A stretch of 64,000 nucleotides of DNA from Azospirillum thiophilum (GTDB lineage: Bacteria; Pseudomonadota; Alphaproteobacteria; Azospirillales; Azospirillaceae). The notes under the pieces were generated by a model that worked only from the letters and a program-made list of their open reading frames with translations, was not told the origin of the DNA and searched no databases. The DNA is taken from positions 518,501 through 582,500 of the forward strand of contig NZ_CP012403.1 of assembly GCF_001305595.1 (NCBI RefSeq). Direction: 5' to 3'. Shown in pieces: positions 15,396 to 23,708 of the stretch. The translations under genes and the position numbers were made by a program. How positions within the stretch are numbered: position 1 is the stretch's first letter; each line of letters starts with the position of its first letter.

Positions 15396-16064
15396 TCAGC
15401 CCTCCTTGTCCGCAGGGTCCGGCTTTGCCGCGTCGGCGGCGAACAGGCCGTGCTTGAGCAGTTTCCGATAGGCGCTGAAGACGGGGTCCGGCACCGGGGC
15501 CGCCGCGTCCTCCGACCGGCCGTAGCGGAAAGTCAGGTAGGCGCGGGCGGCAAGCAGGATGTAGGCGACCGGCTCCAGCTCCTCGTCGGTGAAGTCGTTC
15601 AGTTCGCCGCGCTCCTTGGCCCGGCGCAGCGTCCGCAGATAGCCGGCGCCGAAGCGCCCGACATGCTGGCGGAACACGTCGGGCACGAAGACCTCGCCCT
15701 CGTTGAGGATGCGGTAGAATTCCGGATGCTCCTCCAGGAAGCTGAACCAGGCCTTGAGCCGTGCGTCCTCGCGCTCGGGAGCGCTGGATTCTGACGCGAC
15801 GGCACCGGTCACATGGTTCAGCAGCATCTCGCCCAGCGCCGGCAGCAGCTGTTCGAAAAGATCCTGGCGCGATTCGAAATGGTTGTAGAAGGTTCCGTGC
15901 GCCACCTCGGCCGCCTGCGTGATCCGGCTGATCGACGCGTCGGCGTAGCCGTGCTTGCCGACCACCACGGCGGCGGCCAGGAACAGGGATTGGCGGATGG
16001 CCTCGGACGTCTCCGCCCGCGTCTTGCGCGTGCGCCGTGCCCGGGACGGAGTGCTGATCGTCAT
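15396..16064 (-). CDS. TetR family transcriptional regulator
   Basis: A 222-residue regulator starting at 16064 (MTISTPSRARRTRKTRAETSEAI), with an Arg/Lys-rich arm before the HTH (residues ~20-70, ASISRITQAAEVAHGTFYNHFESRQDLFEQL). The C-terminal helical domain would bind an effector, probably an acyl-CoA given the neighbours. It sits inside the long operon between a binding-protein gene and the Ltp2-like gene, so it is likely autoregulated through the operon promoter. Candidate palindromes are at 27469-27484 and 31660-31672. Confidence 0.88.
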   Translation of the reverse strand: MTISTPSRARRTRKTRAETSEAIRQSLFLAAAVVVGKHGYADASISRITQAAEVAHGTFYNHFESRQDLFEQLLPALGEMLLNHVTGAVASESSAPEREDARLKAWFSFLEEHPEFYRILNEGEVFVPDVFRQHVGRFGAGYLRTLRRAKERGELNDFTDEELEPVAYILLAARAYLTFRYGRSEDAAAPVPDPVFSAYRKLLKHGLFAADAAKPDPADKEG

Positions 16065-16099
16065 GCTCGCAACACCTTTTCTGCTGTCTGGAAACGCGG

Positions 16100-16119
16100 C
16101 CCGCCGGGAGGCCGGCGGG
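16100..16119 (-). other. intergenic hairpin after the substrate-binding protein gene
   Basis: Perfect 8-bp arms CCCGCCGG / CCGGCGGG with a 4-base loop, in the 89-base gap between the binding-protein gene and TetR. There is no T-tract, so it is more likely an mRNA-stabilising or partially attenuating structure than a full terminator. A similar hairpin follows the paralogous binding-protein gene at 28874-28900. Confidence 0.5.
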
Positions 16120-16153
16120 TCGCGCCACAAGTCGGGCCGCGAACCCGCCGCCG

Positions 16154-17383
16154 CTAGGGCTTCCTCACCAACGGGCACTCGCTTTCGGACAGGGGGCGCG
16201 CCGCGTCCTCTGCCGGAATGGTGGCGACCGGCGTGTAGTAGTCCCACGGTTCCCTGGACTCCGCCGGGCTCTTGACACGGTAGAGGTGGAACTCGCGGAC
16301 GACGCGGCCGTCCTCGCGGATGCGCCCGTTCTTCGTCATGATGTCGTTGATCGGCATCGCCTTCATCGCCGCCATCACCGCCGCCGTGTCGGTGGTGCCG
16401 GCCGCCTGGACCGCCTTCAGGTAATGCAGGACGCTGCCATAGACGCCGGCCGGCACCATGTGCGGCATCGCCTTGTTGCGCGCGAAGAAGCGCTTGGCGA
16501 AGGCGCGGCTCTGGTCGTCGGCGTTCCAGTAGAAGGATTCGGTGACGAGAAGCCCCTGTGCCGCCTCCAGCCCCAGCCCGTGCACGTCGGGCAGCAGCGT
16601 GAGCAGGCCCAGCATCTGCTGCTTCTTGTCGAGCCCGAACTCGCGACCGGTCTTGACCGCGTTCATGGTGTCCTCGCCGGCGTTGGCAAGCGCGACGATC
16701 CTGGCCGGCGAAGCCTGGGCCTGCAGGACGTAGCTGGAGAAGTCCGCCATCCCGGCGGGATGCAGGGCGGTGCCGAGCACGCTGCCGCCTGCCGCCTTCA
16801 GGGCCTTGGTCGCATCGCTCTGGAGGGCGGCGCCGAAGGCGTTGTCGGAGGTCACGAAGAACCAGGACTTGTCGCCGCGCTGGGCCAGCGCCCGGCTGGT
16901 TCCGGCGGTCAGCGCGTAGGTGTCGTAGGTCCAGTGGATGCTGGTCGGAGAGCAGGCCTTGCCGGTCAGGACCGAGGTGCCGGCGCCCGAATAGATGACG
17001 ATCTTGTTGCGCTCGCGGGCGATCTCCTGGACCGCCAGGGCCACCGAGGAAACCGCCACGTCCATGATCGCGGTCATGCCGTCGACGTCGAACCATTTGC
17101 GGGCGATGGTCGAGCCGAGGTCCGCCTTGTTCTGGTGGTCGGCGCCGACGATCTCGACCTTGCGGCCGAGCACGCTGCCGCCGAAATCCTCGACCGCCAT
17201 GCGAGCCGCGTCCACGGAACTCGGCCCGTCGATGGCGGCGTAGGGGCCGGACTGGTCGTTCAGGATGCCGAGTGTGATCGGACCCGTCCCGGCGCTCCAG
17301 GCGGGATGGGCCAGGGTCAGGGCGGAGGCCAGCAGGGTCAGGGAAAGCCCTGGGAAAAGCCTCAACGCAAGCCATCGTCTCAT
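16154..17383 (-). CDS. ABC transporter substrate-binding protein, branched-chain type (LivJ/K family)
   Basis: A 409-residue periplasmic protein with a signal peptide (RRWLALRLFPGLSLTLLASALTLAHPAWSA) and a type I periplasmic-binding fold (ITLGILNDQSGPYAAIDGPSS...). A strong Shine-Dalgarno AAGGAGG precedes the start at 17383. It is clearly paralogous to the product of 28928-30136; both share ADHQNK, IHWTYD, LTESFYW-like blocks and end in xCPLV. In this context it probably captures the organic acid degraded by the island rather than leucine. It likely docks on LivH/LivM. Confidence 0.88.
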   Translation of the reverse strand: MRRWLALRLFPGLSLTLLASALTLAHPAWSAGTGPITLGILNDQSGPYAAIDGPSSVDAARMAVEDFGGSVLGRKVEIVGADHQNKADLGSTIARKWFDVDGMTAIMDVAVSSVALAVQEIARERNKIVIYSGAGTSVLTGKACSPTSIHWTYDTYALTAGTSRALAQRGDKSWFFVTSDNAFGAALQSDATKALKAAGGSVLGTALHPAGMADFSSYVLQAQASPARIVALANAGEDTMNAVKTGREFGLDKKQQMLGLLTLLPDVHGLGLEAAQGLLVTESFYWNADDQSRAFAKRFFARNKAMPHMVPAGVYGSVLHYLKAVQAAGTTDTAAVMAAMKAMPINDIMTKNGRIREDGRVVREFHLYRVKSPAESREPWDYYTPVATIPAEDAARPLSESECPLVRKP

Positions 17384-17442
17384 CGCGTTTCCTCCTTGTT
17401 GGTCTTGTCGTTACGCCAGGGATTCTTGTCCGGGATACGAGG

Positions 17443-17928
17443 TCAGCCGGGGGACCGCAGGCGGATCAGCGCGTCGGACCGCCCCTCCTGCACCACCTCG
17501 CCATTCTGGTTCAGGATGGCGAAGCCGCGTTCCAGCACCCCCTGCCGGCCGCTGGCGGTCGGCGCCTTGCCGAGGATGGTCATCCGCACGGTCAGCGTGT
17601 CGCCGACGAAGATCGGCCCGCGGAAGCGCCAGCCATCGACCGACAGCATCGCCGTCACGGACTGGTCGAAGATGCCCCAGCGGCACATGGCGCCGGTGAC
17701 CAGCGCAATGCCGAACACGCCCCCCACCACGCGGCGGCCGAAGCGGGTCGCCTTGGCGTACTCCTCATCGGAATGGAGCGGGTGCCAGTCGCCCGACAGC
17801 ATGCAGAACATCGACAGGTCGGTGTCGGTGACCGTCCGGCCTGGACTGATGAAGATCTGGCCCGCCTCGAAATCCTCGTAGAACATCGCGGCCGGCAGAG
17901 AAGCGGGAGTTGGGATGGAGTTGGTCAT
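17443..17928 (-). CDS. MaoC family dehydratase
   Basis: A 161-residue hot-dog protein with FCMLSGDWHPLHSD (Asp47, His52), the catalytic dyad of (R)-specific hydratases, then FGRRVVGGVFGIALVTG. Its start overlaps the stop of the upstream acyl-CoA ligase (ATGA). The C-terminal AILNQNGEVVQEG resembles MaoC-like proteins in mesaconyl- or enoyl-CoA hydration. It would hydrate an unsaturated acyl-CoA intermediate of the island pathway. It is the only self-contained MaoC protein here, the other two forming a probable pair. Confidence 0.85.
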   Translation of the reverse strand: MTNSIPTPASLPAAMFYEDFEAGQIFISPGRTVTDTDLSMFCMLSGDWHPLHSDEEYAKATRFGRRVVGGVFGIALVTGAMCRWGIFDQSVTAMLSVDGWRFRGPIFVGDTLTVRMTILGKAPTASGRQGVLERGFAILNQNGEVVQEGRSDALIRLRSPG

Positions 17929-19538
17929 CCGCGCGCCGCTCCCTGTTCGCTGCCCTGCGCCCGGGAATCCCACGCACCGACGTTCGACCAGTTGCGCAGC
18001 GTGTGGCGTTCGATCTCCCGCTTCGTCGCGGAGCGGGGCAGGATGGACACGAACTCGACGTAGCGCGGCACCTTGAAGCGGGCGAGCCGTGCGGCGCACC
18101 AGTCCACGATCGCCTGCGGCCCAGGTGTCTCCCCTTCAACAGGAACCACGAAGAGTTTCACGTCCTCCTCGCCCAGCGGGGCGGGAACGCCGACGACGGC
18201 GGCCTCCGCCACCCCCGGACAGGCGCTCGCCACCGCCTCGACCTCATAGGCCGAGACATTCTCGCCCCGGCAGCGCAGCCAGTGGGCTTGGCGGCCGACG
18301 AAATGCAGGAAGCCGGCCTCGTCGATCCGGCCGAGATCGCCGGTGTGCAGCCAGAAGTTCGACCAGCATTCCAACGTGCGTTCGAGCGCGTTGTGGTAGC
18401 GCAGCATGAAGCTGTAGGGGACGCGCGGCCGCAGCAGGATCTGCCCGACCTCCCCCACCGGCTTCTCCTGGTCCCACTCGTCGACGACGCGGAAGTCCGC
18501 CCAGACGCCGGGCGCGCCGTTCGCCTCCGGACGCGCGGAGTCCGGCTTGGCATAGGTGATCAGCACCCCGCCGCCCTCGGTCAGCGAATAGAGGTTCACC
18601 ATCGACAGGCCGAAGCGGCGCCGGAAGGTCTCTGGCACCCAGGGCGGCACCTGCCCGGTACAGCCGACGCTGGCCCGCACCCGGTGGTCGCGGTCGCCCG
18701 GCCCTTCCGGCTGCTGGCACAGCACGGTCACCATGGTACCGACCGGGTCGATCAGGGTGGCTCCGGTTGCCCGCGCCCGTTCCCAGAAGCGGGTGGCGCT
18801 GAACCGGCGCTCCAGCGCCGTCGGGATGTCGGCGACCAGCGGCCCCATCACCCCCAGCATCGTCCCGCCGACGTGGAACAGCGGCAGCACCGAATATTGC
18901 CGGTCGTCCGGGCGCACGTCGAAGGCGTCGCGGTAGCGGTATCCCGCCATGATGAAGGCGAAGTGCGGCAGGACCACGCCCTTCGGCCGGCCGGTGGTGC
19001 CACCGGTGTAGATGATGACGCCAGGGTCGGACGGCCGCACCGCGCAATCGGGCGGCTCCCCCTTCTCCGCCAGCAGATCGGCGAAGGGCGCGAAGCCTCT
19101 CTCGTCGCCCTCCTCCACCGGATCGGTGGTGAAGCGCGCGGCCGGCAGCGCCACCTCCGCCGGCCAGCCGTCGAAACGCCGGGCTGTCGCCTCCTCCACG
19201 ACCAGCGCCGCCGGGGCGGCGTCGCCGATGGTGTGGACGAGATCGTCGCCCAGCAGCGCCGCGTTGAGCGGCACCCACACTGCCCCCAGCTTGCTGGCGC
19301 CGAACCAGACGAGGAGCTGCTCGATCCGGCCGTCCATCAGGCTGCACACCCGGTCGCCGGTGCCGACGCCTCGTCGGGCCAGCGCCGCCGCCACCCGGTC
19401 CGAGAGCCGGTCGATCTCCGCCCAGGAGGTGACGGTGCCGGCCACGTCCACCCGCGGGGCATCGCCATGCTGACGCGCCCGTGCGCGCAACAGTGCGTGC
19501 ACCGACTCCCACGGAACCTCTTCACCCGCCAAATGCAT
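17925..19538 (-). CDS. acyl-CoA ligase (AMP-binding, CaiC/fatty-acid type)
   Basis: A 537-residue adenylate-forming enzyme that activates a carboxylic acid to its CoA thioester with ATP. Visible motifs: the P-loop IIYTGGTTGRPKGV, the A5 block NLYSLTEGGG, the A7 motif LHTGDLGRIDEAGFLHFVGR, and the C-terminal catalytic lysine in RSATKREIERHTL. GGAGGAAGGAC precedes the start. The closest pattern is that of crotonobetaine/carnitine-CoA ligase-like enzymes; the substrate is unknown. The gene is 12 bases downstream of livH, linking uptake to activation. Confidence 0.88.
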   Translation of the reverse strand: MHLAGEEVPWESVHALLRARARQHGDAPRVDVAGTVTSWAEIDRLSDRVAAALARRGVGTGDRVCSLMDGRIEQLLVWFGASKLGAVWVPLNAALLGDDLVHTIGDAAPAALVVEEATARRFDGWPAEVALPAARFTTDPVEEGDERGFAPFADLLAEKGEPPDCAVRPSDPGVIIYTGGTTGRPKGVVLPHFAFIMAGYRYRDAFDVRPDDRQYSVLPLFHVGGTMLGVMGPLVADIPTALERRFSATRFWERARATGATLIDPVGTMVTVLCQQPEGPGDRDHRVRASVGCTGQVPPWVPETFRRRFGLSMVNLYSLTEGGGVLITYAKPDSARPEANGAPGVWADFRVVDEWDQEKPVGEVGQILLRPRVPYSFMLRYHNALERTLECWSNFWLHTGDLGRIDEAGFLHFVGRQAHWLRCRGENVSAYEVEAVASACPGVAEAAVVGVPAPLGEEDVKLFVVPVEGETPGPQAIVDWCAARLARFKVPRYVEFVSILPRSATKREIERHTLRNWSNVGAWDSRAQGSEQGAARG

Positions 19539-19550
19539 GTCCTTCCTCCG

Positions 19551-20417
19551 TCAGAGCTTCCGGACGACCGGGGTGCCGAACAGACCGGTCGGCTTGACCA
19601 GCAGCACCAGAATGATGAGCAGATAGCTGAGGCTCGGCGCCCAGACAGCCGGCAGAACCGCCACCCACAGGCTTTCGCACAGCCCCAGCACGATGCCGCC
19701 GGCCACCGTTCCGGGAAGGCTGGCCAGCCCGCCCACCGCCGCCGCCGCGAAGCCCTTGACCAGCAGCCCGCCGAAGCTGGGATCGACCAGCGTCAGCGGC
19801 GCGTAGAGCACCCCGGCGATGCCGCCGAGCGCGGCACTCGCCGCCATGGCGAGCGCGAAGACGCGGTCGGTCCGGACGCCGCACAGCCCGGCCCCCAGCG
19901 AATTCTGGGTCATCGCCCGCATCGCCTTGCCCCAGCGTGTCCAGCGGAAGAAGACGGTCAGGACGGCCATCACCGTCGCGGCTCCGGCCACGATCAGGAT
20001 CTGCTGGCCGGTGACGACCACCGGCTCCGACAGCACCGGGCGCAGACGCGGGCTGGGCGGGAAGGCGTAGGCGTCCGCCCCCCAGATCAGCGTCGCCAGC
20101 CCGTTCAGGATGTTGGCGACCGCCAGCGTGGCCAGCACCTGGATCATGTGGGGCGCCGCCAGCAGACGGCGGTAGACCGCATGGTGCAGGAACAGCCCGA
20201 CCGCCACCGCCACGGCGACGGCGGCCAGCACCGCCGCCGGATAGCCGAGCCCGAAGCCCGTGACCGCCGTGACCCCGACATAGGCGCCGATCAGGATCAC
20301 GCTGCCATGGGCGAAGTTGATCACCCCCGTTGCCTTGAAGACGAAGACCAGCCCCAGCGCCACCAGCGCATAGATGCAGCCGCTCACCACCCCGGCGGCC
20401 AGGAGTTGGGGCAGCAT
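19551..20417 (-). CDS. livH: branched-chain-type ABC transporter permease LivH
   Basis: A 288-residue inner-membrane protein with eight or so hydrophobic segments. The LivH pattern is clear: GCIYALVALGLVFVFKATGVINFAHGSVILIGAYV, and the EAA-like loop GKAMRAMTQNSLGAGLCGVRTDRV. It pairs with LivM, whose gene is 6 kb upstream in the same run. Its start is one base after the stop of the preceding binding-protein gene. It forms the membrane channel for the imported acid. Confidence 0.92.
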   Translation of the reverse strand: MLPQLLAAGVVSGCIYALVALGLVFVFKATGVINFAHGSVILIGAYVGVTAVTGFGLGYPAAVLAAVAVAVAVGLFLHHAVYRRLLAAPHMIQVLATLAVANILNGLATLIWGADAYAFPPSPRLRPVLSEPVVVTGQQILIVAGAATVMAVLTVFFRWTRWGKAMRAMTQNSLGAGLCGVRTDRVFALAMAASAALGGIAGVLYAPLTLVDPSFGGLLVKGFAAAAVGGLASLPGTVAGGIVLGLCESLWVAVLPAVWAPSLSYLLIILVLLVKPTGLFGTPVVRKL

Positions 20418-20418
20418 G

Positions 20419-21672
20419 TCAGTTGCCCCCCGCCGGCCCGCCGGCGGGACGGTCGGCCTTCTCCGTGCCGGACCAGTAGCCGGGCATGGTCGAGGTCTCC
20501 ACCCCGGCCCTGACCTCGTAGATGTGCACCCCGCGCCCGCCCATGTGGTTCTCGGGCGAGAAGGTCACCGGGTAGGACAGCGCGCTGGTGGCGACGTCGC
20601 GCGTCCGGTCGAGCTCGGCCACCAGCGTTTCCGGCGTCACCTCGCGCCCGGCCTTGCGCAGCGCCTCCACCAGCACCTCGGCGGCGCCGACTCCCGACGC
20701 GACCAGCGGGTTGTAGGTGACCTTCGGGTAGGCGGCCTGCAACTCCGTCAGCAGCGGCTTCAGCAGCGGGCCGTTCAGGACGTCCGACGCCAGGGTGCTG
20801 CCGTAGTAATGGTCGAGCGCGCTCTGGGGCAGCGACCGGTAGATGCTGGAATCGGTGACCGAGGCCGAGGTGACGATCGTGGCGCGGAAGCCCAGCTCGT
20901 CCGCCTGACGCAGGAATGTCTGGGCAGGCACCTGATAGAGGAAGGCGATGACCACGTCCGGCTTGGCGTCGCGCAGCTTGAGAATCTGGGCACTGGCGTC
21001 GGTGGCGCGCGGCTCCATCGTCTCGTCGGCGACCAGCTTCTGGCCGTAGCGGGCGAGCATGTCCTCCACCCCCTGGCGTCCTTCCTTGCCGTAGACGTCG
21101 GTCTGGCCGATGAAGGCGACGCGGGCCGGCTTGAACCGGTTCATCGCGAAGTTGACGAGCCCGCCGCCCTGGGCGTGGACGGAGGTCGCCACGAAGAAGA
21201 CGTTCGGCTTCAACCCGCCCAACGCCGGAGCGGAGGAGGTGTGCCCGCCGCTGGAGAAGGAGATGAAGGGGATCGCCGTCGTTCCGGCGACACTGTCGCG
21301 TACCGCGACGGCGGCCGAGGAGCAGGTCAGCCCCAGCACCGCCAGCACCGACTTTTCTGCGACCAGCTTGGTGGCCAGCCCGACCGACTGCCTGGACGAG
21401 CAGCCGTCGTCCTCGGGCACGACCTCCAGCTTGCGGCCGAACAGCCCGCCGGCCGCGTTGACCTTGTCGAAGACGAGACGGACGCCGTGCAGGCTGGGCG
21501 CCCCGTATTGGGAATAGGCACCGCTCAGCGAATCCTGGACGGCGATGCGGATGGTGGTGTCGGTGACGCCGGGCATGCCCTGCGCCGATGCCCCACCGGA
21601 CGCGGCGGCCAACAGCGCCGCCAGACCCAGGCCGGCGGCAATCCGCCGCCCCTTCGTTCCTTGCCGATTCAT
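20419..21672 (-). CDS. ABC transporter substrate-binding protein, branched-chain type
   Basis: A 417-residue exported protein (signal peptide RRIAAGLGLAALLAAASGGASAQ) with a Peripla_BP_6 fold: TTIRIAVQDSLSGAYSQYGAPSLHGVRLVFDKVNAAGGLFGRKLEV. It is of a different subgroup from the two ADHQNK-type binding proteins in this window. It contains two Cys (DDGCSS, GLTCSS) that could form a disulfide. The gene is directly upstream of livH. It probably gives the shared permease a second substrate range. Confidence 0.88.
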   Translation of the reverse strand: MNRQGTKGRRIAAGLGLAALLAAASGGASAQGMPGVTDTTIRIAVQDSLSGAYSQYGAPSLHGVRLVFDKVNAAGGLFGRKLEVVPEDDGCSSRQSVGLATKLVAEKSVLAVLGLTCSSAAVAVRDSVAGTTAIPFISFSSGGHTSSAPALGGLKPNVFFVATSVHAQGGGLVNFAMNRFKPARVAFIGQTDVYGKEGRQGVEDMLARYGQKLVADETMEPRATDASAQILKLRDAKPDVVIAFLYQVPAQTFLRQADELGFRATIVTSASVTDSSIYRSLPQSALDHYYGSTLASDVLNGPLLKPLLTELQAAYPKVTYNPLVASGVGAAEVLVEALRKAGREVTPETLVAELDRTRDVATSALSYPVTFSPENHMGGRGVHIYEVRAGVETSTMPGYWSGTEKADRPAGGPAGGN

Positions 21673-21694
21673 GGATTTCCTCCCATCGGAAATG

Positions 21695-23272
21695 TCAGGC
21701 CATGGCTTGTTCCGCCATCTTCTTCAATTCGGATTTCCGGACCTTGCCGAGCGGCGTCATCGGGAACTCGCCGACCACGATGAAGGACGCCGGCACCTTG
21801 TATTTCGCGATGTTGTCGCCGCAGAAGCGGGCCAGTTCGTCCGCCGTGACGCTCCGCCCCGCCCGGAACTGCACGAAGGCGACCGGGCGCTCGCCCAGCC
21901 TGGCGTCGGGGACGCCGACGACATGGGCCTGCATCACCGCCGGATGGCCGGCCAGCAGCCCCTCGATCTCGACCGGGTAGACGTTGAAGCCGCCGACCAG
22001 GATCATGTCGGACACCCGGCCGGTGATGCGCAGGTTGCCGTCCCCGTCGACGGTCCCGAGATCGCCGGTGCGGAACCAGCCTTCCTGGAAGGGCCGGATC
22101 AGCCCGTCCCCGCCGTTGAAGTAGCCCAGCATGACGTTCGGCCCGCGCACGCAGATCTCGCCTGCCTCCGCCGGAACCAGCGCGTCCCGCATGTTCGGAT
22201 CGACGATGCGCAGCTCGACGCCGGGCAGCGGGCGGCCGACCGTCTCCACCACCACCGGCACCGGGTCGCCGACGCGGGTGAGGGAGATCACCGCGCAGGT
22301 CTCCGACATCCCGTAGCCGTTCACGAGGTCGCGGACACCGAGCGTCTCGCGGATCGCGGCTGCGAGCTCCGGCGTGCAGGGGGCGCCGCCGACGATGCCG
22401 GCGCGCAGGCTCCGCGTCCGCTCCGGCTCGAAGTCGGGATGGCCGAGCAGCATCAGGAACATGGTCGGCACGCCGTAGATGCCGGTGCAGCCCTCCCGCT
22501 CGATGGTCGCCAGCGCCTCGCCCGCGTCGAAGGTCGGCAGCAGGACCAGGCAGGCGTCGTGCGTCCAGCTCGCCACCAGCGCGTTGCAGCAGCCGAACAC
22601 CGAAGGCAACGGCGCGCCGTAGAGCACCCGGTCGCCGGGCCGGAACCCCATCGCGTCGCCGACCGCGCGCTCGGTGGTCAGGATGGCGCGGTGGCTGAGC
22701 ATCGCCCCCTTGGGCGTCCCGGTGGTGCCGCTGGTGAAGATGCAGATGGCGGGATCCTCGGGTTCGACCGCCGCGAGCACGGCGTCGAGCCGCTCCTCCG
22801 TCACCGTCTCCGCTTCGGCCAGGAGGTCGTTCCAGCCGGTCACCCCGGCGTGCCGGCTGCCGTCGAGCGAGACCAGCCGCCGTCGCGCGCCGGAGCCCGA
22901 CGAGTCCGGGCAGACCCGCCCGACGATGCCGTCGAGATCGGCCTGGAGGAAAGCGCGCTGGTAGATCAGCATCGCCGGTTGGGCACGCTCGAGGATGGCG
23001 GCCAGCTCCCGCGCGCCGTAGCGGGTCTGGATCGGCACCAGCACGGCGCCGACCAGCGTGACGGCCAGTTCGACCGCCACGAACTCCGGCCCGTTGGGCA
23101 GCCACAGGCAGACCCGGTCGCCGCGCGCGATCCCGGAGGCGAGCAGCGCGCGGGCGATGCGCCGGGCCTGCCGCACCAGCTCGCCGCCGCCGACGCTCCG
23201 CCCCTGGAAGGACAGGACGGGGTCGTCGCCCCGTTCCTCCAGCCGCCCGGCAAGCTCACGGAAGGTCCGCAC
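21695..23272 (-). CDS. acyl-CoA ligase (AMP-binding family)
   Basis: A 525-residue adenylate-forming acyl-CoA ligase starting with GTG at 23272. Motifs: ICIFTSGTTGTPKGAMLSHRA (P-loop), NGYGMSETCAV (A5), FRTGDLGTVDGDGNLRITGRVSDMILVGGFNVYPVEIE (A7-A8), and the C-terminal catalytic lysine in MTPLGKVRKSEL. It looks like the long-chain/4-coumarate group. It follows the Ltp2-like/DUF35 pair and precedes a binding-protein gene by 22 bases. It is the second of three acid-activating enzymes in the island and probably acts on a different chain length or intermediate. Confidence 0.88.
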   Translation of the reverse strand: MRTFRELAGRLEERGDDPVLSFQGRSVGGGELVRQARRIARALLASGIARGDRVCLWLPNGPEFVAVELAVTLVGAVLVPIQTRYGARELAAILERAQPAMLIYQRAFLQADLDGIVGRVCPDSSGSGARRRLVSLDGSRHAGVTGWNDLLAEAETVTEERLDAVLAAVEPEDPAICIFTSGTTGTPKGAMLSHRAILTTERAVGDAMGFRPGDRVLYGAPLPSVFGCCNALVASWTHDACLVLLPTFDAGEALATIEREGCTGIYGVPTMFLMLLGHPDFEPERTRSLRAGIVGGAPCTPELAAAIRETLGVRDLVNGYGMSETCAVISLTRVGDPVPVVVETVGRPLPGVELRIVDPNMRDALVPAEAGEICVRGPNVMLGYFNGGDGLIRPFQEGWFRTGDLGTVDGDGNLRITGRVSDMILVGGFNVYPVEIEGLLAGHPAVMQAHVVGVPDARLGERPVAFVQFRAGRSVTADELARFCGDNIAKYKVPASFIVVGEFPMTPLGKVRKSELKKMAEQAMA

Positions 23273-23275
23273 GGC

Positions 23276-23703
23276 TCAGCCCCCACCGGGCCGGCGCCCA
23301 CCGGCCGGAAGCGGGGCAGCGTCACCTCGCCGGCGTCCTGGAACACCACCTCGACCGGGTCGCCGATGCGGGCCTCCATCGCGCCGGGGCCGACGAGGTT
23401 GCTCATCATCATCGGCCCCTCCGCCAGTTGGATCAGGGCGACGACATAGGGAACCGCGCCGGCGAAGACCGGGGCGGAGGGGCGGTGGACATGGGTCAGC
23501 GAATGCACATGGCCGCGCCCGCCGACCGGCGTCCATTCCAGCCTTACCCCGCCGCAGGTCGGGCACAGATAGACCGGGTAGAAGGTGAAATCGCCGCAGT
23601 CCGCGCATCGCTGCATCGTCAGCCGGTGGTCCCGGCAGGCGTCCCAGAAGGGCTGGGAGACATCGGTCGGGCGCGGCGGGATGGTGGGCATGGTTCCGGT
23701 CAT
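23276..23703 (-). CDS. DUF35 / OB-fold zinc-ribbon protein with displaced stop
   Basis: Thiolase-partner protein with a zinc ribbon (Cys33, Cys36, Cys47, Cys50) and an OB-fold (GRGHVHSLTHVHRPSAPVFAGAVPYVVALIQLAEGPMMMSNLV). It starts 5 bases after the Ltp2-like gene. Family members end at about 130-145 residues, but here the frame has no stop near there and stays open to 22966, overlapping the ligase by 300 bases. One extra base in the G5 tract just before the expected end would reach the TGA at 23276-23278, three bases before the ligase GTG. I give that coordinate as the probable true end. The cause could be a sequencing error, a real mutation, or -1 frameshifting. Confidence 0.75.
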
Positions 23704-23708
23704 GATGA

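Noticed and set aside
22966..23275. C-terminal extension of the DUF35 protein as a real domain
   Set aside because: The extra ~100 residues are Arg/Ser/Pro/Cys-rich, overlap the N-terminus of the acyl-CoA ligase in a shifted frame, and exceed the normal family length. A one-base shift is the simpler explanation.
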